From: Vanilla planifolia
Taxonomy: Eukaryota; Streptophyta; Magnoliopsida; Asparagales; Orchidaceae
NCBI GenBank assembly: GCA_023846275.1
Contig: JAIUJO010000092.1
Span: forward strand, 155,001-219,000
Reading direction: 5' to 3'
DNA length: 64,000 bases
Part shown: positions 23,429-36,159 of the stretch, piece by piece
Layout of the letters: every line of letters begins with the position of its first letter
How positions within the stretch are numbered: position 1 is the first letter of the stretch
Translations under genes and position numbers: made by a program
Notes under the pieces: model-generated
The model's database searches: none
Seen by the model: the letters and a program-made list of their open reading frames with translations, nothing else
What the model was told of the DNA's origin: nothing

Positions 23429-26199
23429 GAAATAGAGGTGCTACAAGTAGGTTGATGGGCAAGTGATGTGCTTGATACTTACATGATGTAAGCTATTTCA
23501 CTATGAAAATTATTGAATCAAATTAGTCCGACATAATAGAGTTTGTGCAGATATAACAAAGTGATTGTGCTGCACAACATGCATGTAGAATTATTTATTT
23601 GAAGCTACTAAGAGCATCACCTTATATAGCAACATTGAAGCACAAAAATTATTTGTACCAATTATTAGTCATATCAAAGTGAAAGGATCATCTATGAAAA
23701 AGTGCACGACTAGATGAATACATTATCAATAATGTTTTGAGAGAAATGTTGATGTTACTTATTAAAGAAACAAAAGATGAGTTCTGAAACAAAAACGATT
23801 GAAGCGGAGCTCAAAATTCCAATATGTTATGGTTATATATCAATAGTGTTAGCTTTTATTTGTGTGATGCCAATGTGAATCTTTTCTAAGTCTAATTTGA
23901 TTAATTCTTGAATACTATCAACAAAGTCCCCTTTGTGAAAAGATGTTCATTTATCTTAAGAATTTGAACTATTAGATATCTAGCATGGGCTACCAAGATT
24001 TGAAATTAAGTTTGGTACTATTATGAACTCATATTTTATGTTGAAGTGAGATCAATTACTTTTCATTGAATTTTAGCTTCATTTTGATAATCCATATGAA
24101 TAATGAAATTCTAACATACAATGATTATTGAAAGAAAAGCAATTGAGCTTTCCTTATGTTTATAAAAGCCATTGATTGTGGTGGCATATGATTGTCGTTC
24201 CAAGTCAATTCTCCATTAATTTTCTTATTTACTTTAATAGGCCATTTGTTTTTCTTCTACCATTGGTGCATTTTAAATATTGTTAAATTATTATCAAGAA
24301 GACATCCATAGCTAAACCATGATCAATAGAAAGAGAGAAGAAATGAATTACATAACCATCATGATCTACAATAAAACACCCACATTACAAATATTATTTT
24401 TTGTATTTTCAATATGTAATTATTTTCACTATGTTAGAAAGTAGAGGACTCCAATAAATAATGCTGTGCATTCTAATTTTAGTATTTTAAGGTGGGACTG
24501 AAACCCTTCCACACAAACCATTTTAACCCATCATGATTTTACGAAATTTAAAAAATTCCAAATATAAAAAATGTTACGTTTAATTCTTGATATTTTTATT
24601 AATAATATTAGAAATAATTATTTCTATTTTTATATTATTAAAAAAACTACTATAAAATAGTTACTACTATTTCTAATAATATAAACATTTAATAATTCTT
24701 TAAAAATTTAAAAGCAAGAGTTCATTCTAAATGTTATTAACAATGCAAATTGTTATACTTTTAGTTATTAAATTATCATGTTCATGAACATATATTCTAA
24801 TTGCCAACTACAAATTTTTTTGATTCCTAATTACTAATTTAATAAAAATATGCAAAACTTTAATTCCCAATTACCAATTTTTTTGAAGTAAAAAAATAAT
24901 AATTAACATTTTTTAAAATTAATTTTTATTTTATTATAATTTTTTATATTAAATATTACTGTTATGAAATTGTCATAATAACTAAAGACCTAAAATTACA
25001 TTGCTTTAAGAGAACAATTATGGGTTATTATTTATGATCATTAAGAGTAGGAAATAATAATAATTATTAAAATTAGTACAATTTATTAACAAAAATTGTC
25101 ATGATACATCATTCTTATTCTTATGAAAGCTTGAAATAAAGTTTATGAGCAAATTTTTTTAAGGGAGTAGAATAGATTGATAAAGGTCTAGATAAAAAAG
25201 GATATTAAAAATGATATGAATAAGAAGAAAAAGAAGAAAAAGTAAGACTCTAATGTTGACTTGTCTATGACGTGTTTGGCCCAAAACCATCAATAATAGA
25301 CTTAACTTTTTAGTAGTAATTGCAGAAATGTAAGTGTCATAAATGGAAAGAAACTAAGGAGGAAACGAAGGAGAAGATGCTTTCACCATAAATGGATTTA
25401 ATCAGCACAAAATATCTTCCATCAAGGGGTTTTGAATTTTAAAAGTTCAAAATTTTAAATAAAAAATTTCTTAATTTTGAACAACTTCATTCTTATCACA
25501 TTATATAGAAATTTAGAACAATATTTTTTTTACAAAATATATTATATTTTAAATTGTAGCATGTAGCATTTTTATTTTAACAAAAAACATAAACACTGTA
25601 TAAATAATGTGTATTTTTGCCCCAAATTAGCTTCTTATGAGCAACACCATGTAGCTACATCAACGATAGACACTATTCGAGTCAATAATAAAGACTTCAA
25701 TGCATAGATGGGGCACATGCACGTGTTGACCATGGCGATGTAGTATATTCACTACCATGTTCACTCTGGCCACATGCAAAGCTAGTCGTCAACTCATGTG
25801 CATGCGCATCTGGTAGTGCATCACAATTTTCATTCCATTTGCTTCTTGCTACATTGAGATGCTACAAAATTTATTTTCATATTGTCGTTTTTCTTTATTT
25901 TTGACATATTATATTGGTTTAATGGCCTATAAAATTATATGCTTATGATTTCCTAACATTAATAATCTATTATTAATAATAATGACATTAATGAATGAAT
26001 GTTATTCTTTAAATAATACCATAAAAAACTATTGAAATTTAAAGTAAGGGAAATATTGATGAACAATAAGTAATAAATGTTGTTATAGTAAAAATTCATG
26101 GAAGAACCTAAATAAATTAATTGTTTATGACATTAAATAACAAATTTTATTCTAATAATGAGAATAATTATTAGTAATAATAAAACTGATTTTTCTTAT
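23429..26199. other. AT-rich mosaic, no gene recognised
   Basis: 23429-24500 has moderate complexity and may be old transposon debris, but no domain could be aligned by eye. 24550-25620 is extremely AT-rich. A small GC-richer island lies at about 25640-25840. No open frame of note is present on either strand. Confidence 0.5.
25690..25820. repeat. Imperfect inverted repeat in a GC-richer island
   Basis: AGATGGGGCACATGCACGTG followed by TTGAC (from about 25698) is roughly the reverse complement of GTCAACTCATGTGCATGC followed by GCATCT (to about 25812). The arms are about 25 bp with a loop near 65 bp. The island also holds the palindromic words GCACGTG and CATGTGCATG. It may be part of a decayed transposon or hairpin; no coding potential is seen. 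Confidence 0.5.
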
Positions 26200-26460
26200 C
26201 TTTTTTATTAATTAATAATACTAATGTTCTCCTTTTAATTCATTTTTCTATCTGCTTATCTTAACTTTTGTTTTTCTTTTTCTATTTTTCTTTTACTTAT
26301 TCTTCCTATTTTCACTTTTTCCTCTTATTTTGGTTCGAGTTCTCTATCTTCTCCTCTTCTAATCCATAATCTACTTTTATTTCTATTTTTCCTTTTTTGG
26401 TTCTCTAATTATAATTCTTTTCCTTCTTTTACTTCTTTTTTCTTATTAATATTATACCTA
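26200..26460. repeat. Short pyrimidine-rich block
   Basis: T/C-biased plus strand with words such as TTCTTTTTCTATTTTTC and CTCTATCTTCTCCTCTTC, compositionally like the larger blocks at 19601 and 27531 and on the same strand. Confidence 0.6.
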
Positions 26461-27115
26461 TAATTAATTCTTATTTGTTTCTTATTATTTTTAAACAGAA
26501 TATACTAATTAACAAAAAAATTAATAATACATTTTTTTATTTGTTTTCTAAGTATATTTTTCCAACATTACTGTTAATTATAATTTCTAAGAAGAAATTT
26601 ATATAAATAATAACATCATAATTTAATGTAAACATTATTCACATAGTTAATATTTATAGTATTATTATTTAAATTTATAAAAATTTTATTCAAAGGGAAT
26701 AAATTTTAGTATGCTTAATAATAAAAGATAACCTGAATTATTTTCTACCTTCATTCCTATTAAAACATTATATGGCTAATAAATAATTATTTGTATAACT
26801 ATAATAATTGTAAGCAAGAAATTTATAATTGTCAATATCTTTGATAAATATTTAACAAAAAATAACATAATATTAATAATTTTATTATATTGAGTTACTT
26901 TAAATAACTTATTAAAATAATTATATATGTAATAAAAATTGTAAAAAAATAAATTATTCAGAATTATTATTAAAGTTACTATTTTTTTAAGAATTAATTA
27001 TTTTTAATAAATTTATAATAATTATAATTGTCATAACTACAATAATTATTTGTGAACTATTATTTGTTATTTGTCTCTCTTTATAATAAATTTGATTGTT
27101 ATAATTATAATGATA

Positions 27116-27149
<34 letters not shown>

Positions 27150-27530
27150 TTGTTATTATTATTATTAACTCATAAAGTTAATATTTCTTAACACTTTGAA
27201 CAGTTAGATTAGAATTATAATTCTTATGAGTATAAATTAACCCAAATAATTAAAAATTAATTATTTTTTTAATTTTATTATTAAATAAAAAAAATAATTT
27301 AAAATGATTTCATAATATTGTTAAGGATAATTTTTCCATGGAATTCGAAAGGAAAAAAAATCATAGTTTTAAGAAATATAATAATAGTTTTCCATAATTA
27401 CAAAACATATCCTAAATAATATAAATAATAGTAATTATTATATTTCAAAGTAATCTTATTTTTTATTTTAATAATTATTATTAAAAATAAACTTTTTTAT
27501 TAGAGTAATAAAAATTAATTACAGCCAATT
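26461..27530. other. Extremely AT-rich DNA
   Basis: Nearly only A and T, with repeated AATAATTATT-type words. It contains the AAT/ATT microsatellite at 27115-27168. No gene is possible in any frame because of dense stops. Confidence 0.7.
27115..27168. repeat. AAT microsatellite facing an ATT microsatellite
   Basis: About eleven TAA/AAT triplets are followed, after only a few bases (ATTG), by about six TTA triplets. The two halves are reverse complements and could fold into an AT-only hairpin or cruciform. Confidence 0.9.
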
Positions 27531-28560
27531 ATGAATTCTTTTTATAACAAAATCCGTTTCCTTTTTACCTTTTCAATAATAGTGTTGGAGTATGATATTG
27601 TTCATTTTATTTTTTTATTCATTCTTCTTTTTATTTCTATTTCTTTTATAATGTTGCCCTTACCTCACTTCTTTCATATTACATTGTTTGTTTCCTTCCC
27701 TCTATATCAGCTTACCATATTCTTAGTCCTGCTCTTTGCTTTCCTTGAACTATTGTCTCAATCAAACACACCGTCTTTATTCTCCCACTATTTTGTCTTT
27801 TCTTTCTCACAATTTTCTTTCTTTCACTTCTCTCTCTTCTTATTTATTTTTAGTTTTTCTTTTCTGCCCCTTTCTTTCTGAACATGTGTGTGACTATCCT
27901 TTTCTGTCATTATCTTAGTCTATTACACTCTTTTTTTACTTTTTATCTCTCTTTTTTTATTGGTCTATTTTTCTTTTTTCATTTCCTTTTCTCTATCTCT
28001 CTCTAAATAATTCTTTACAATTATCTATTTTTCATATTTTGACTCTTCACATTATGTCTAACTTTAATTCCTCTAAAGCTCTCTCTCATTTGCTCAACCT
28101 CACTGCCCTCTATAATATGACTTGAATTCCCTCTCTTCTCTATCCCTTAATTAACTCTCTTCAATATCTCCAACTCTCTATTAGCTTTTGCTTTTGATCC
28201 TTAGCTTCTTCTATCTCCTCAAACAATTGCTCACTTCTTTGTTTATTCTTCAATCCTCTATTTTGTTTACAAATCTCTCTCTTACACTTCCATGCCAATC
28301 TATCTCTGAATTGTTATGTTCCCTCTTTCTCTCTTATCTTACCCTTATCACATGCACATTATTATCACTCTAACTATGTTCCCTCTTCTATTTGTTTTCA
28401 ACTCTTTGCTTCCAACTTTGATTTATTCATTATATTGTTGTTGTTATTCTCTTGCTTTTCTTTTCCTCCACATCTTTTTGTTCATTTATAGTACTTTTCA
28501 TAGTATTCTTATCTTCTACTAGTATATCTTAAATTTTTTTCTTTTTTCTTTATATTTTTT
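27531..28560. repeat. Pyrimidine-rich low-complexity block
   Basis: Same composition and strand as the block at 19601-23428, with CTCTCTTT and TTCTTTC words and a few purines. Open frames here (27531-27881, 27736-27918, 28188-28373, 28316-28522) are Ser/Leu/Phe-rich and overlap in different frames, as expected of low complexity. The 27531 frame has hydrophobic runs that could mimic membrane segments, but composition alone explains them. Confidence 0.78.
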
Positions 28561-31500
28561 TTATAAAAATTTGATTTTTTTGGTTTCAAGCTTGTATTTT
28601 TTAGAATGACTCATGTATGAATAATAAAAAGATTAAATAGAATAAGAAAATATTACAATTATTCTATTTATGAATGCTATTATCATATTATTTTTTAAAT
28701 TTTATTATAACATAATAATTAAAAATAATTATTACAAATATATTATTGTTATATAATTCCTATTAACCATACCATAATACTAAAAATTGCATTTTTACTT
28801 AATAAAATTTGATTCTAATAATTACACCTTATTATTAAGATATTATCAACTAATATATTTAAAATATTTTGTAAATATATGAGAAAAAATAATTAATAAT
28901 AAAAACAATTTTAAAATTTTATATTAATTAATAATTTTTGTATATAATAATATATAAAAAAATTCTAAAAAGATATAAAATAATAACAAATAAATTTTAA
29001 TAATTTAAATGAAATAATTGCTTCTATTATGAATTAATGGTCATTAAAATATGATAAAGACTTTTTTATCTATGATTAAGAGGTTTAGGAATTTATAACA
29101 ACATCATTACTATTTAATTTTAAAGTAATAATAATTTTATGAAAATTCCATATATTATTAATAATTATTAGAAACATATTATAATGATTAAAGAAGTACT
29201 TTATTAGTTATTAGAAGTTAATTAGATGTTATTAATTATTATTTATAAATAATTAATGATTTAAAGTATTATAAGTAACTTAATTAATTGATTGCTATTA
29301 TTATAATGTGGTAATATTATTGTAGTAATTGAATATATTTTACAATGGTTTTTAAATATTTTTTGAAAAATATGTAGAATAAAAAGGTAAAAAAAGGAAA
29401 ATTACAAAAGTAATAAGAGCAAGAATATGGCAAAGAAGAAGTTCTTTAGTGTGAAGATAAAAAGTGACCTACAATCACATAATCATAAAAAACAACTTGA
29501 TGAATTGATGAAAATCTAAAATATTCAAAAGATAAAAATTTAAATATACTATAAATAAGGATCTACTATATTTGACTCAGCCAGAAAGATAATAACACTT
29601 AAGACTAACAAACAAAGAGTAAAGGTAGGAATGATATCTGTCATAGGATTCAAATTGGATTAATCAAAGTAGTATGATATAAGGACAAGGAAGAAATAGT
29701 TTAGCTATTTTATAGATTCAAATGAGACTATGGTTTTTCGATCTAAGGAATAAAGCAAAGTGTATAGGTTTGTGAGACCATAGGCATCTAATCATGGATA
29801 CATAAAAATAAGAAATTAATGAGTAGAAATAAATCAGGCTCATTGAATGGACAATAAGGTGGATCTTTATCACTATTTAAAAGGTGGAGGCAATCTCTGT
29901 CATGTGATCATGAAAATGCATGATCATACAGCACAAATATGCTCCCCAAGATTTCGAAGCATACAAGCACCAAAGAATTAGCTCCACTTAGGATGGGAGG
30001 ATTGTTTTCTCTTTATAATACCTTGTACTATTGTTTTAAATGAGCCAAACAAGGACTGGCACGCCTTTGTGTGTTTAGGTTTTCATAATCTAGGCATACT
30101 CATGTGCTTATAAGTTTATTTCAAGTATGGCTCTAACCCAACACATGTGCATATTTGTTTTGAGTTTAGCTTAGCTTGATCATTCTGCTTTCCTTTATTT
30201 AGCTAAGCATGCATAGTAGTAAAGACTAGACTCAACTTGATTTTGTTGCAGCTATCTCTTAACTGAAGCTTTTCAAATTCTAGTTTAGGCTTGCTCGACT
30301 TGAGAGCTTGCACTGAGGTGCATGCTTAGGTTGTAGCTTAAGAAATTTTTTTTTCTTTACTCAATTATAAAACTTTTAACCAAACTAAGTTTTTTCTTGT
30401 TTAATCAAACTTTAAAACTAGACCTAATATAGATTTTAACAATGCAAAACTTGTATTTAGCAAAGAAAAAATACTAATGGATTGAAAATTAGAATCCGAT
30501 ACATTTTTTAAATAAAGAAGATTAAATAATTAAATTTTGAGTGGGATTTAAAATTGATGTAAATGAATAGTGCCTTACAATAAACATGATAGCAATCTAT
30601 TTTATAAAGAAAATGAAAACCTTGTCAAATCTAATGTGTGTTTTTTCAACCCTTAAAGCTTACTAAACACTCCAAGGTAAATTAAAGACCACTAATTCAC
30701 CATCTCAAAAGGTAAATCAATAATTCATTAAATCTAAAGTGATTCATATTAAATAAGCCCATTCAAAAAATATTAAAAATTTATTGCCTAAAGCTTAAAA
30801 CATAAGAATGACATAGTAGTCACAAATATAACAAGTACATAAAATTTCTTAAAAGCATTTGGAAAGAGTTCATGACATAATGTTTTAGCATTTTTTGCAC
30901 ATGTGTGTTGTTTTCTTTTAGTAATCACAATACTTCTAAATTTTGTTTGTAAAAGGAATATTTTTTGTTGTGGCTATAATAAATTATTCTAGAGAATGTT
31001 GTTTCTTTTGTCAACAACTTTTAGATCTATAAAAGGACCTCCTATACGATGGGCTTCTCATTATGTCTATTTTAATACATTTTCTTTTAGATAACCATGG
31101 CATATGTGATGGCTTGTTTAAACGATAAAATAAGGAAATAAAAAAAAAATTTGATAAAAATAAGAAATCACAAACTGATAGCATACCTTTATAATGTTTG
31201 CATCTCTTGTATAGGCATTCCTAAACTCGGATCTTGATGTCAAATTGCCATGGTTTATTCCTTCAACTTTTATCTTTCTTAATGTTGTCATCTTTCTCAA
31301 ATTGTGCACACATTACTTGCACATCTGTTTTAAGTGCCATCTACTCCATCTGGGAGAAAGTTTTGCATTTATAGGTCAGGCATGGTTAGTTCCACTTACC
31401 ATGAGTGTAATGCACAAAATCATCGATTCAGGGCACATCCATGCCTGTGGAGTTCAGTGTACCTACCATTCAAGTGTTCACTTCACTCAAGTAAGCACTG

Positions 31501-33227
31501 AGCATGCATATGACACTTGAAGTCTTGTGTATGTGGCCTTGCCAATACATACCAATGCACATGAGTAGTAACTTTTTGGGTTTCTTATAACATCTCTTTC
31601 CTCAGGTTTATATTTCTTAAGATTGGAAATTTGTGATGTAGGAAGTGTTAATTCATCCCTTTGTTTGATGATTCAAGCCTTAAATATTTAACAATTTATT
31701 TTAATAGACTTATTTAGTGCAAAAAATGGTTCACTTGCAAAGAAATGGTCATAGTGATTTAATATTCTTTAAAGTATGTAGGACTATTCAGTAAGCTTCA
31801 AAGGTTAAAAATATGTGCATCAAATTTGAAAAGTTTTTTTCCTTGTTATATAATATTAGCTTATTAGTTATCAGATACATCGACTTCTATCTACCTTTTA
31901 AATGCTAATTTAAGCATTCAATTTTGTCTTCTTTTTACATATTTAGGAAACATAATGGATTCCATATTTTAACTCAATCCTTTATTCGATTAAATCTATA
32001 TCTTAGTCAAGTTTCAAATCCATTATTAAACTTTGGGTAAATGAAAAATTTAGTTTTTTTAAATTTTTTTTATTAAAAAATATTAAGACACAACCCAAGC
32101 TATGCCTGAGTACAAAGTTCTCAGGTGAGGTTAGCAAAGAAGCCATTCACAAGCATAAGGACTAGAGAATAGAACCAAGTGAGGTCAATTTTTGATCTTT
32201 GTTTGAGTGTAGTTCTATACCCAATTAGTGTGTTAAAGGGATTCTTAAAAATCAAACTATAACCTACAATCTTATAAGTGTATTAGTGAACTTAGTTGGG
32301 AAATCTTTTAGTATGCAAGGGGTGTGCTAGTCCAAATTCGGCTTGCACTATGAATGCATGAAAGATATTATAAAGCACAAAAAAAATTTCTATCACATAA
32401 TTTGGTTCTAACTTGCATCCATCATTCAGTGGCCAAAGTGAGGAATCAATATGGTACCTTTTCCAACCTTTATAATGTTTAATCTTGGCTAGAAGTCAAT
32501 CAGCCAAGTACATGTTAAACTTCTATAGACATCTTTGTTTTTTCTTCATTTTGAATAATTTATCCTTGTATTGGATGCTCCAAGTCTTTCCAAATTTGAT
32601 TTGTATGATTGAGATCATTTCCATCTTTACCAATGATCAATTAAAAGATCCATAGCTCATTCAACTTGATTAGATGACCCAAATCTAATCTATCTTGATC
32701 TATCAGTCCTTAACTCATTTGCTTTTTAATCTTTTGGTCTAATGGTCATGAACGTCTCTAAGCATAGCCAATGGCATTGGTCAATCCAACCTAATGGCTA
32801 TTTCAATATTCATTACTTGTGTCTTTGCATGTTATGCTTTGGAGGAATTATTTATGCTTTTTGGAAAAGCTTTTTAAGTTATTAAAAGAAACTTTTGAAA
32901 TAACTTTTCCTTAACTTTCTAACAACAAGAGTCACAACTTTTTTGTAAATACCTAACCATTATTAATGAAAAAGATAACTAATATGAAGAAGTTTTTGAC
33001 ATCTTAAAGAAGCTTTACAACATATTATACTGGTGCAAATTTCTTTTAGTAGCACCTATGACATATTGTTGCACAAAATTAGAAATTCATTCAATTAAAC
33101 TTTTACCTCTTGTACTTTTGTTTTCTTAATTCTCTTCATAGTTTTAAGCTCTCTAAGCATTTCTATATTCATGAATAAGAATAAGAAAATTTGCTTTTTT
33201 TTTTGAATTGGAGAGCCATGCATTTAT
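28561..33227. other. AT-rich and mixed DNA, probable transposon debris, no gene
   Basis: 28561-29370 is extremely AT-rich. 29370-33227 is mixed sequence of moderate complexity. A GC-richer stretch at 31240-31560 includes a 9-bp inverted repeat (TTCAAGTGT at 31469, ACACTTGAA at 31513). A 91-codon plus-strand frame (31245-31520) and a 63-codon minus frame (31118-31309) overlap there, and neither shows a recognisable domain. Confidence 0.45.
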
Positions 33228-33690
33228 AAAAGCCCAAGTTTAGTTTGATTTCAAAGAAATAGAGTTAGGGTTGACCTCGTAAAAGCCCAGGTTATAGTTG
33301 AATCTATAAAATCTAATAGTCAAAGGTGAATTGTAATTAAAAATGTCAAGTATATTGAAGGTAAGATATTAGGAAAAATCTCAAGCTGAAACTCTCTTAC
33401 TAGTAGAGTTTATCATAACTTTAGTTGGGGATGTATATAAGTCTTAGTTTTAACTAAATAATCTAAAAGGTTTAGTGTATCATTTTAACTTTTATTTTCG
33501 TTTTTTATAATCATTAAAATTTTAGTTAGTATATTTATAAATAAAAGTTTTCTACAAATATAAAATTATCTTTATAAAAACTTGTAAAAGATAATAATAA
33601 TCCAAAAGTTTCCAAACATATCATAAAACCTAAATTCAATACTTAGGCAATTTTTAGGCTAGTTTCAATTTAATTGGTATCAAAGTGGAT
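33228..33690 (+). mobile_element. Copia-type LTR 3' part with PBS remnant
   Basis: The segment ends in CTAGTTTCAATTTAATTGGTATCAAAG, the layout of a plant copia 5' LTR joining its primer-binding site. A TATA-like word (GTATATAAG) lies near 33431, as in an LTR promoter. Near the left end a 53-bp tandem duplication is seen (AAAAGCCCAAG at 33228, AAAAGCCCAGG at 33281). The true LTR start was not determined. The expected gag to the right (33700 onward) could not be read. On layout it most resembles Sirevirus-type copia LTRs, an inference from memory of that family. Confidence 0.5.
33675..33688 (+). other. Primer-binding site remnant, initiator tRNA-Met
   Basis: TGGTATCAAAGTGG differs from the plant initiator-tRNA-Met complement TGGTATCAGAGC at two of twelve positions. 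Both differences are transitions (G to A, C to T) of the kind left by decay of methylated cytosines. This site primes minus-strand DNA synthesis in copia elements. Confidence 0.6.
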
Positions 33691-36159
33691 TGCCAAAAAA
33701 TTATGAGCCAAATCACTTGGGTCACCTTTCATTTAGGTTTTATTTATTCTGTTAAATTTACTTTATTTTTAGGTTAGTTTCTCATCAATTTTAATTTTTA
33801 TCTTATCATTACTTTTTCTTTCCAAAAAAGTTATGCTTATTAACTTTCTTAATTTTTATTATAACATCACCCATGATTGATTTTTATGGAATAACAGACT
33901 TAGAATTTTTGTTCAAACAATTAACTTGAAACGTCTGGAAGTTATTACGAAACATTATGCTTTACATATTTATTCATGTACTAATAAGATCAAGTTAGTT
34001 AATGAATTTAGTAAACACCAAAGGGGAATGGCACAATTAAATGATGTAACACTTATCTACTTTCTTTATGCCATATCTCTTAAAGAACATGCCATTCAAT
34101 TTCATATTGTTTGATCTTAAGTACGATGCATTTCTTTTAGCCAATTCTTCAAACATGCATATTTGAAAATTAACAGAAAGTTGTACCAAACATGTAGAAA
34201 GAAGCATTCTAATACAACCACACTAGAATTCTCATGCTACATATAAAGTAATGAGAACATTAAAGAGTTTAATTCTATCTGAGTTTGAATTATTAAACAA
34301 TACTACAATGGCTTAGATGAGGGCTTGTGCTAGTCATGAATCACTTCATTCATAAGTAGAAGATTACAACGACAATATATATATGTTAAACCAAGCACAT
34401 TTTTCATGCATATTCATGAAATTATAAAGAATTTGCATTCAAACATGCTTTTATACACAATTATAAATAGTGTTGTCCTAATTAATGGAGAAATTAGAAC
34501 TAACAATGGACATTCTAAATTAAAATTTTTAATTTATAAATGACTAAATAAGGAATTTATACTTTAGCCAGCATGAAATCAACTTATTCCATGCTACATT
34601 CTTCACTAAGACTATAATGAAAAATATGTGTTGTATTAACAATATTTGACAACACTATTAATAAAACTGTGTCTAATGGGAGCTCATAAAAAATTTTCTA
34701 TGTCATAAGTCAAAAATTTGACATAACTTAGAAATCTTATATTAACAAGACATAACATAAATATGTTAAATAACATAATTCGATGGATAATTCATTGGTG
34801 TAGCGAAACATAATGTCAAAAAATATTAATTAATTATTAAGTCATGCTAATTAAAAAAAAATATTTCAACATGGCTAGATTAGTTTCCTTCAAATCTTGT
34901 CATAATCATAACAATGATTATCCACATGCAACTTTATGAAATTAACAACTTCACTTAAGAATTGTTAAGATTTAGCTGTAAAATCTTGAGTATCGTCATA
35001 CCTTGTGGCTCATGTATAGAACTTATTAATTATTGTAGTTTTCCTCCATGAAATCTTAAGATCATTCTTCCTCTTCATGCTCACATTTTGGTCCTCTTCT
35101 TCTCTTAGCATTTCACACTTTTCCTTCTTTTCTATTTGAATGACTTGGCATTTCAAAAACCTAGCAACGGTAGATCTTAATACTTAAAAAGGTTAGACTT
35201 TACATCATTAGGTTAGGGGATTTACTTAACAAATTGGCTAAGGGTTTTTAGGCTAATAAGCCAAGTTAACTTATATATAAACATTAAAAAACCCTAAATC
35301 CTTGCAAATAAGATCAAAGGTTGGCATTAAACAGTTCTAATAATTTAATCAAAACAAATAAATCATAATGTGACCAACTTCAACAAAGTCATTCTCATTT
35401 TTTATATTTAGAACACCATAAATAAAATGATCGAGAACAAAAGAAATTCAAATAAATAAAATTTGTTTACTCTTGTCTTTGTATTCTAGTGATACTATTC
35501 CCATATCATATGATATATTTGTCTGAATCTTCTTTCATTATCAGGCACTGTCTTTTATCGTAATTGTGTGATTAAGTTTTCGTACATGTGAAATAGATGC
35601 ATTACATAAACATTTTTCACATTGATTCACTTGTATGCTAATGTGATATGCATGGTATAATCACATGTTAGCTTTCTTTACCCTTGTATTTGGCACTACG
35701 TCATACTAGGTCTTATTACACAATGTGGTACAACTGTATTGTATGATTCTATTTTTCTAAATTACTACCACTTGAAGCATCTAACACTAATGCTCAAGAT
35801 GTTACCATACTATAAACAAACTAATTCATATTTGTATGAACAAAATCTTCTTTACGCTTTCACCCCGACTGCAATTAGTATCTGATTATAGCATATGATT
35901 AGCCAAAACTATATTATACAAAATTAGAAATTGGATTATCTTTCTGCCTATCATGCCACATAAAGTTTAATCATTATATTATATGATTGTCATCACAACC
36001 ATGGGGAGTAACAACTTAACTTATTTAAATGGTTTCTATCAACAAAATGTTAGAGAAAATAATATGTATGTGTTAGTCGAAAGGGAAATGTAATAGTCTA
36101 GAAACTTAATTGTCTTTTTAACCTTGAAATCTAGAAAAAACGTCTACCAGTTGTAAAGA
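33691..36159. other. Intergenic or transposon-derived DNA, no gene
   Basis: No domain was read. Around 35160-35330 there is LTR-like text: a TTATATATAA box at 35271 followed by AAAAAACCCTAAATCC. It could be part of an LTR belonging to the minus-strand integrase remnant at 36160-36890 or to another element; the strand is ambiguous because the TATA word is palindromic. A 62-codon plus frame (33926-34114) shows no recognisable domain. Confidence 0.4.

Noticed and set aside
19626..23466. Ser/Leu/Phe-rich plus-strand frames, up to 211 codons, resembling membrane proteins
   Set aside because: A C/T-rich strand lacks the purines needed for stop codons, so long hydrophobic frames arise automatically. 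They overlap in different frames and show no conserved motif.
23429..24500. Possible copia RNase H end near 23.5-23.8 kb
   Set aside because: A few words suggested it, but no frame kept the family's motif order over more than a few residues, so I do not claim it.
35280..35300. AACCCTAA word as a telomere-type repeat
   Set aside because: It occurs once (near 35287), not in tandem, and is a common word near plant LTR and promoter TATA boxes.
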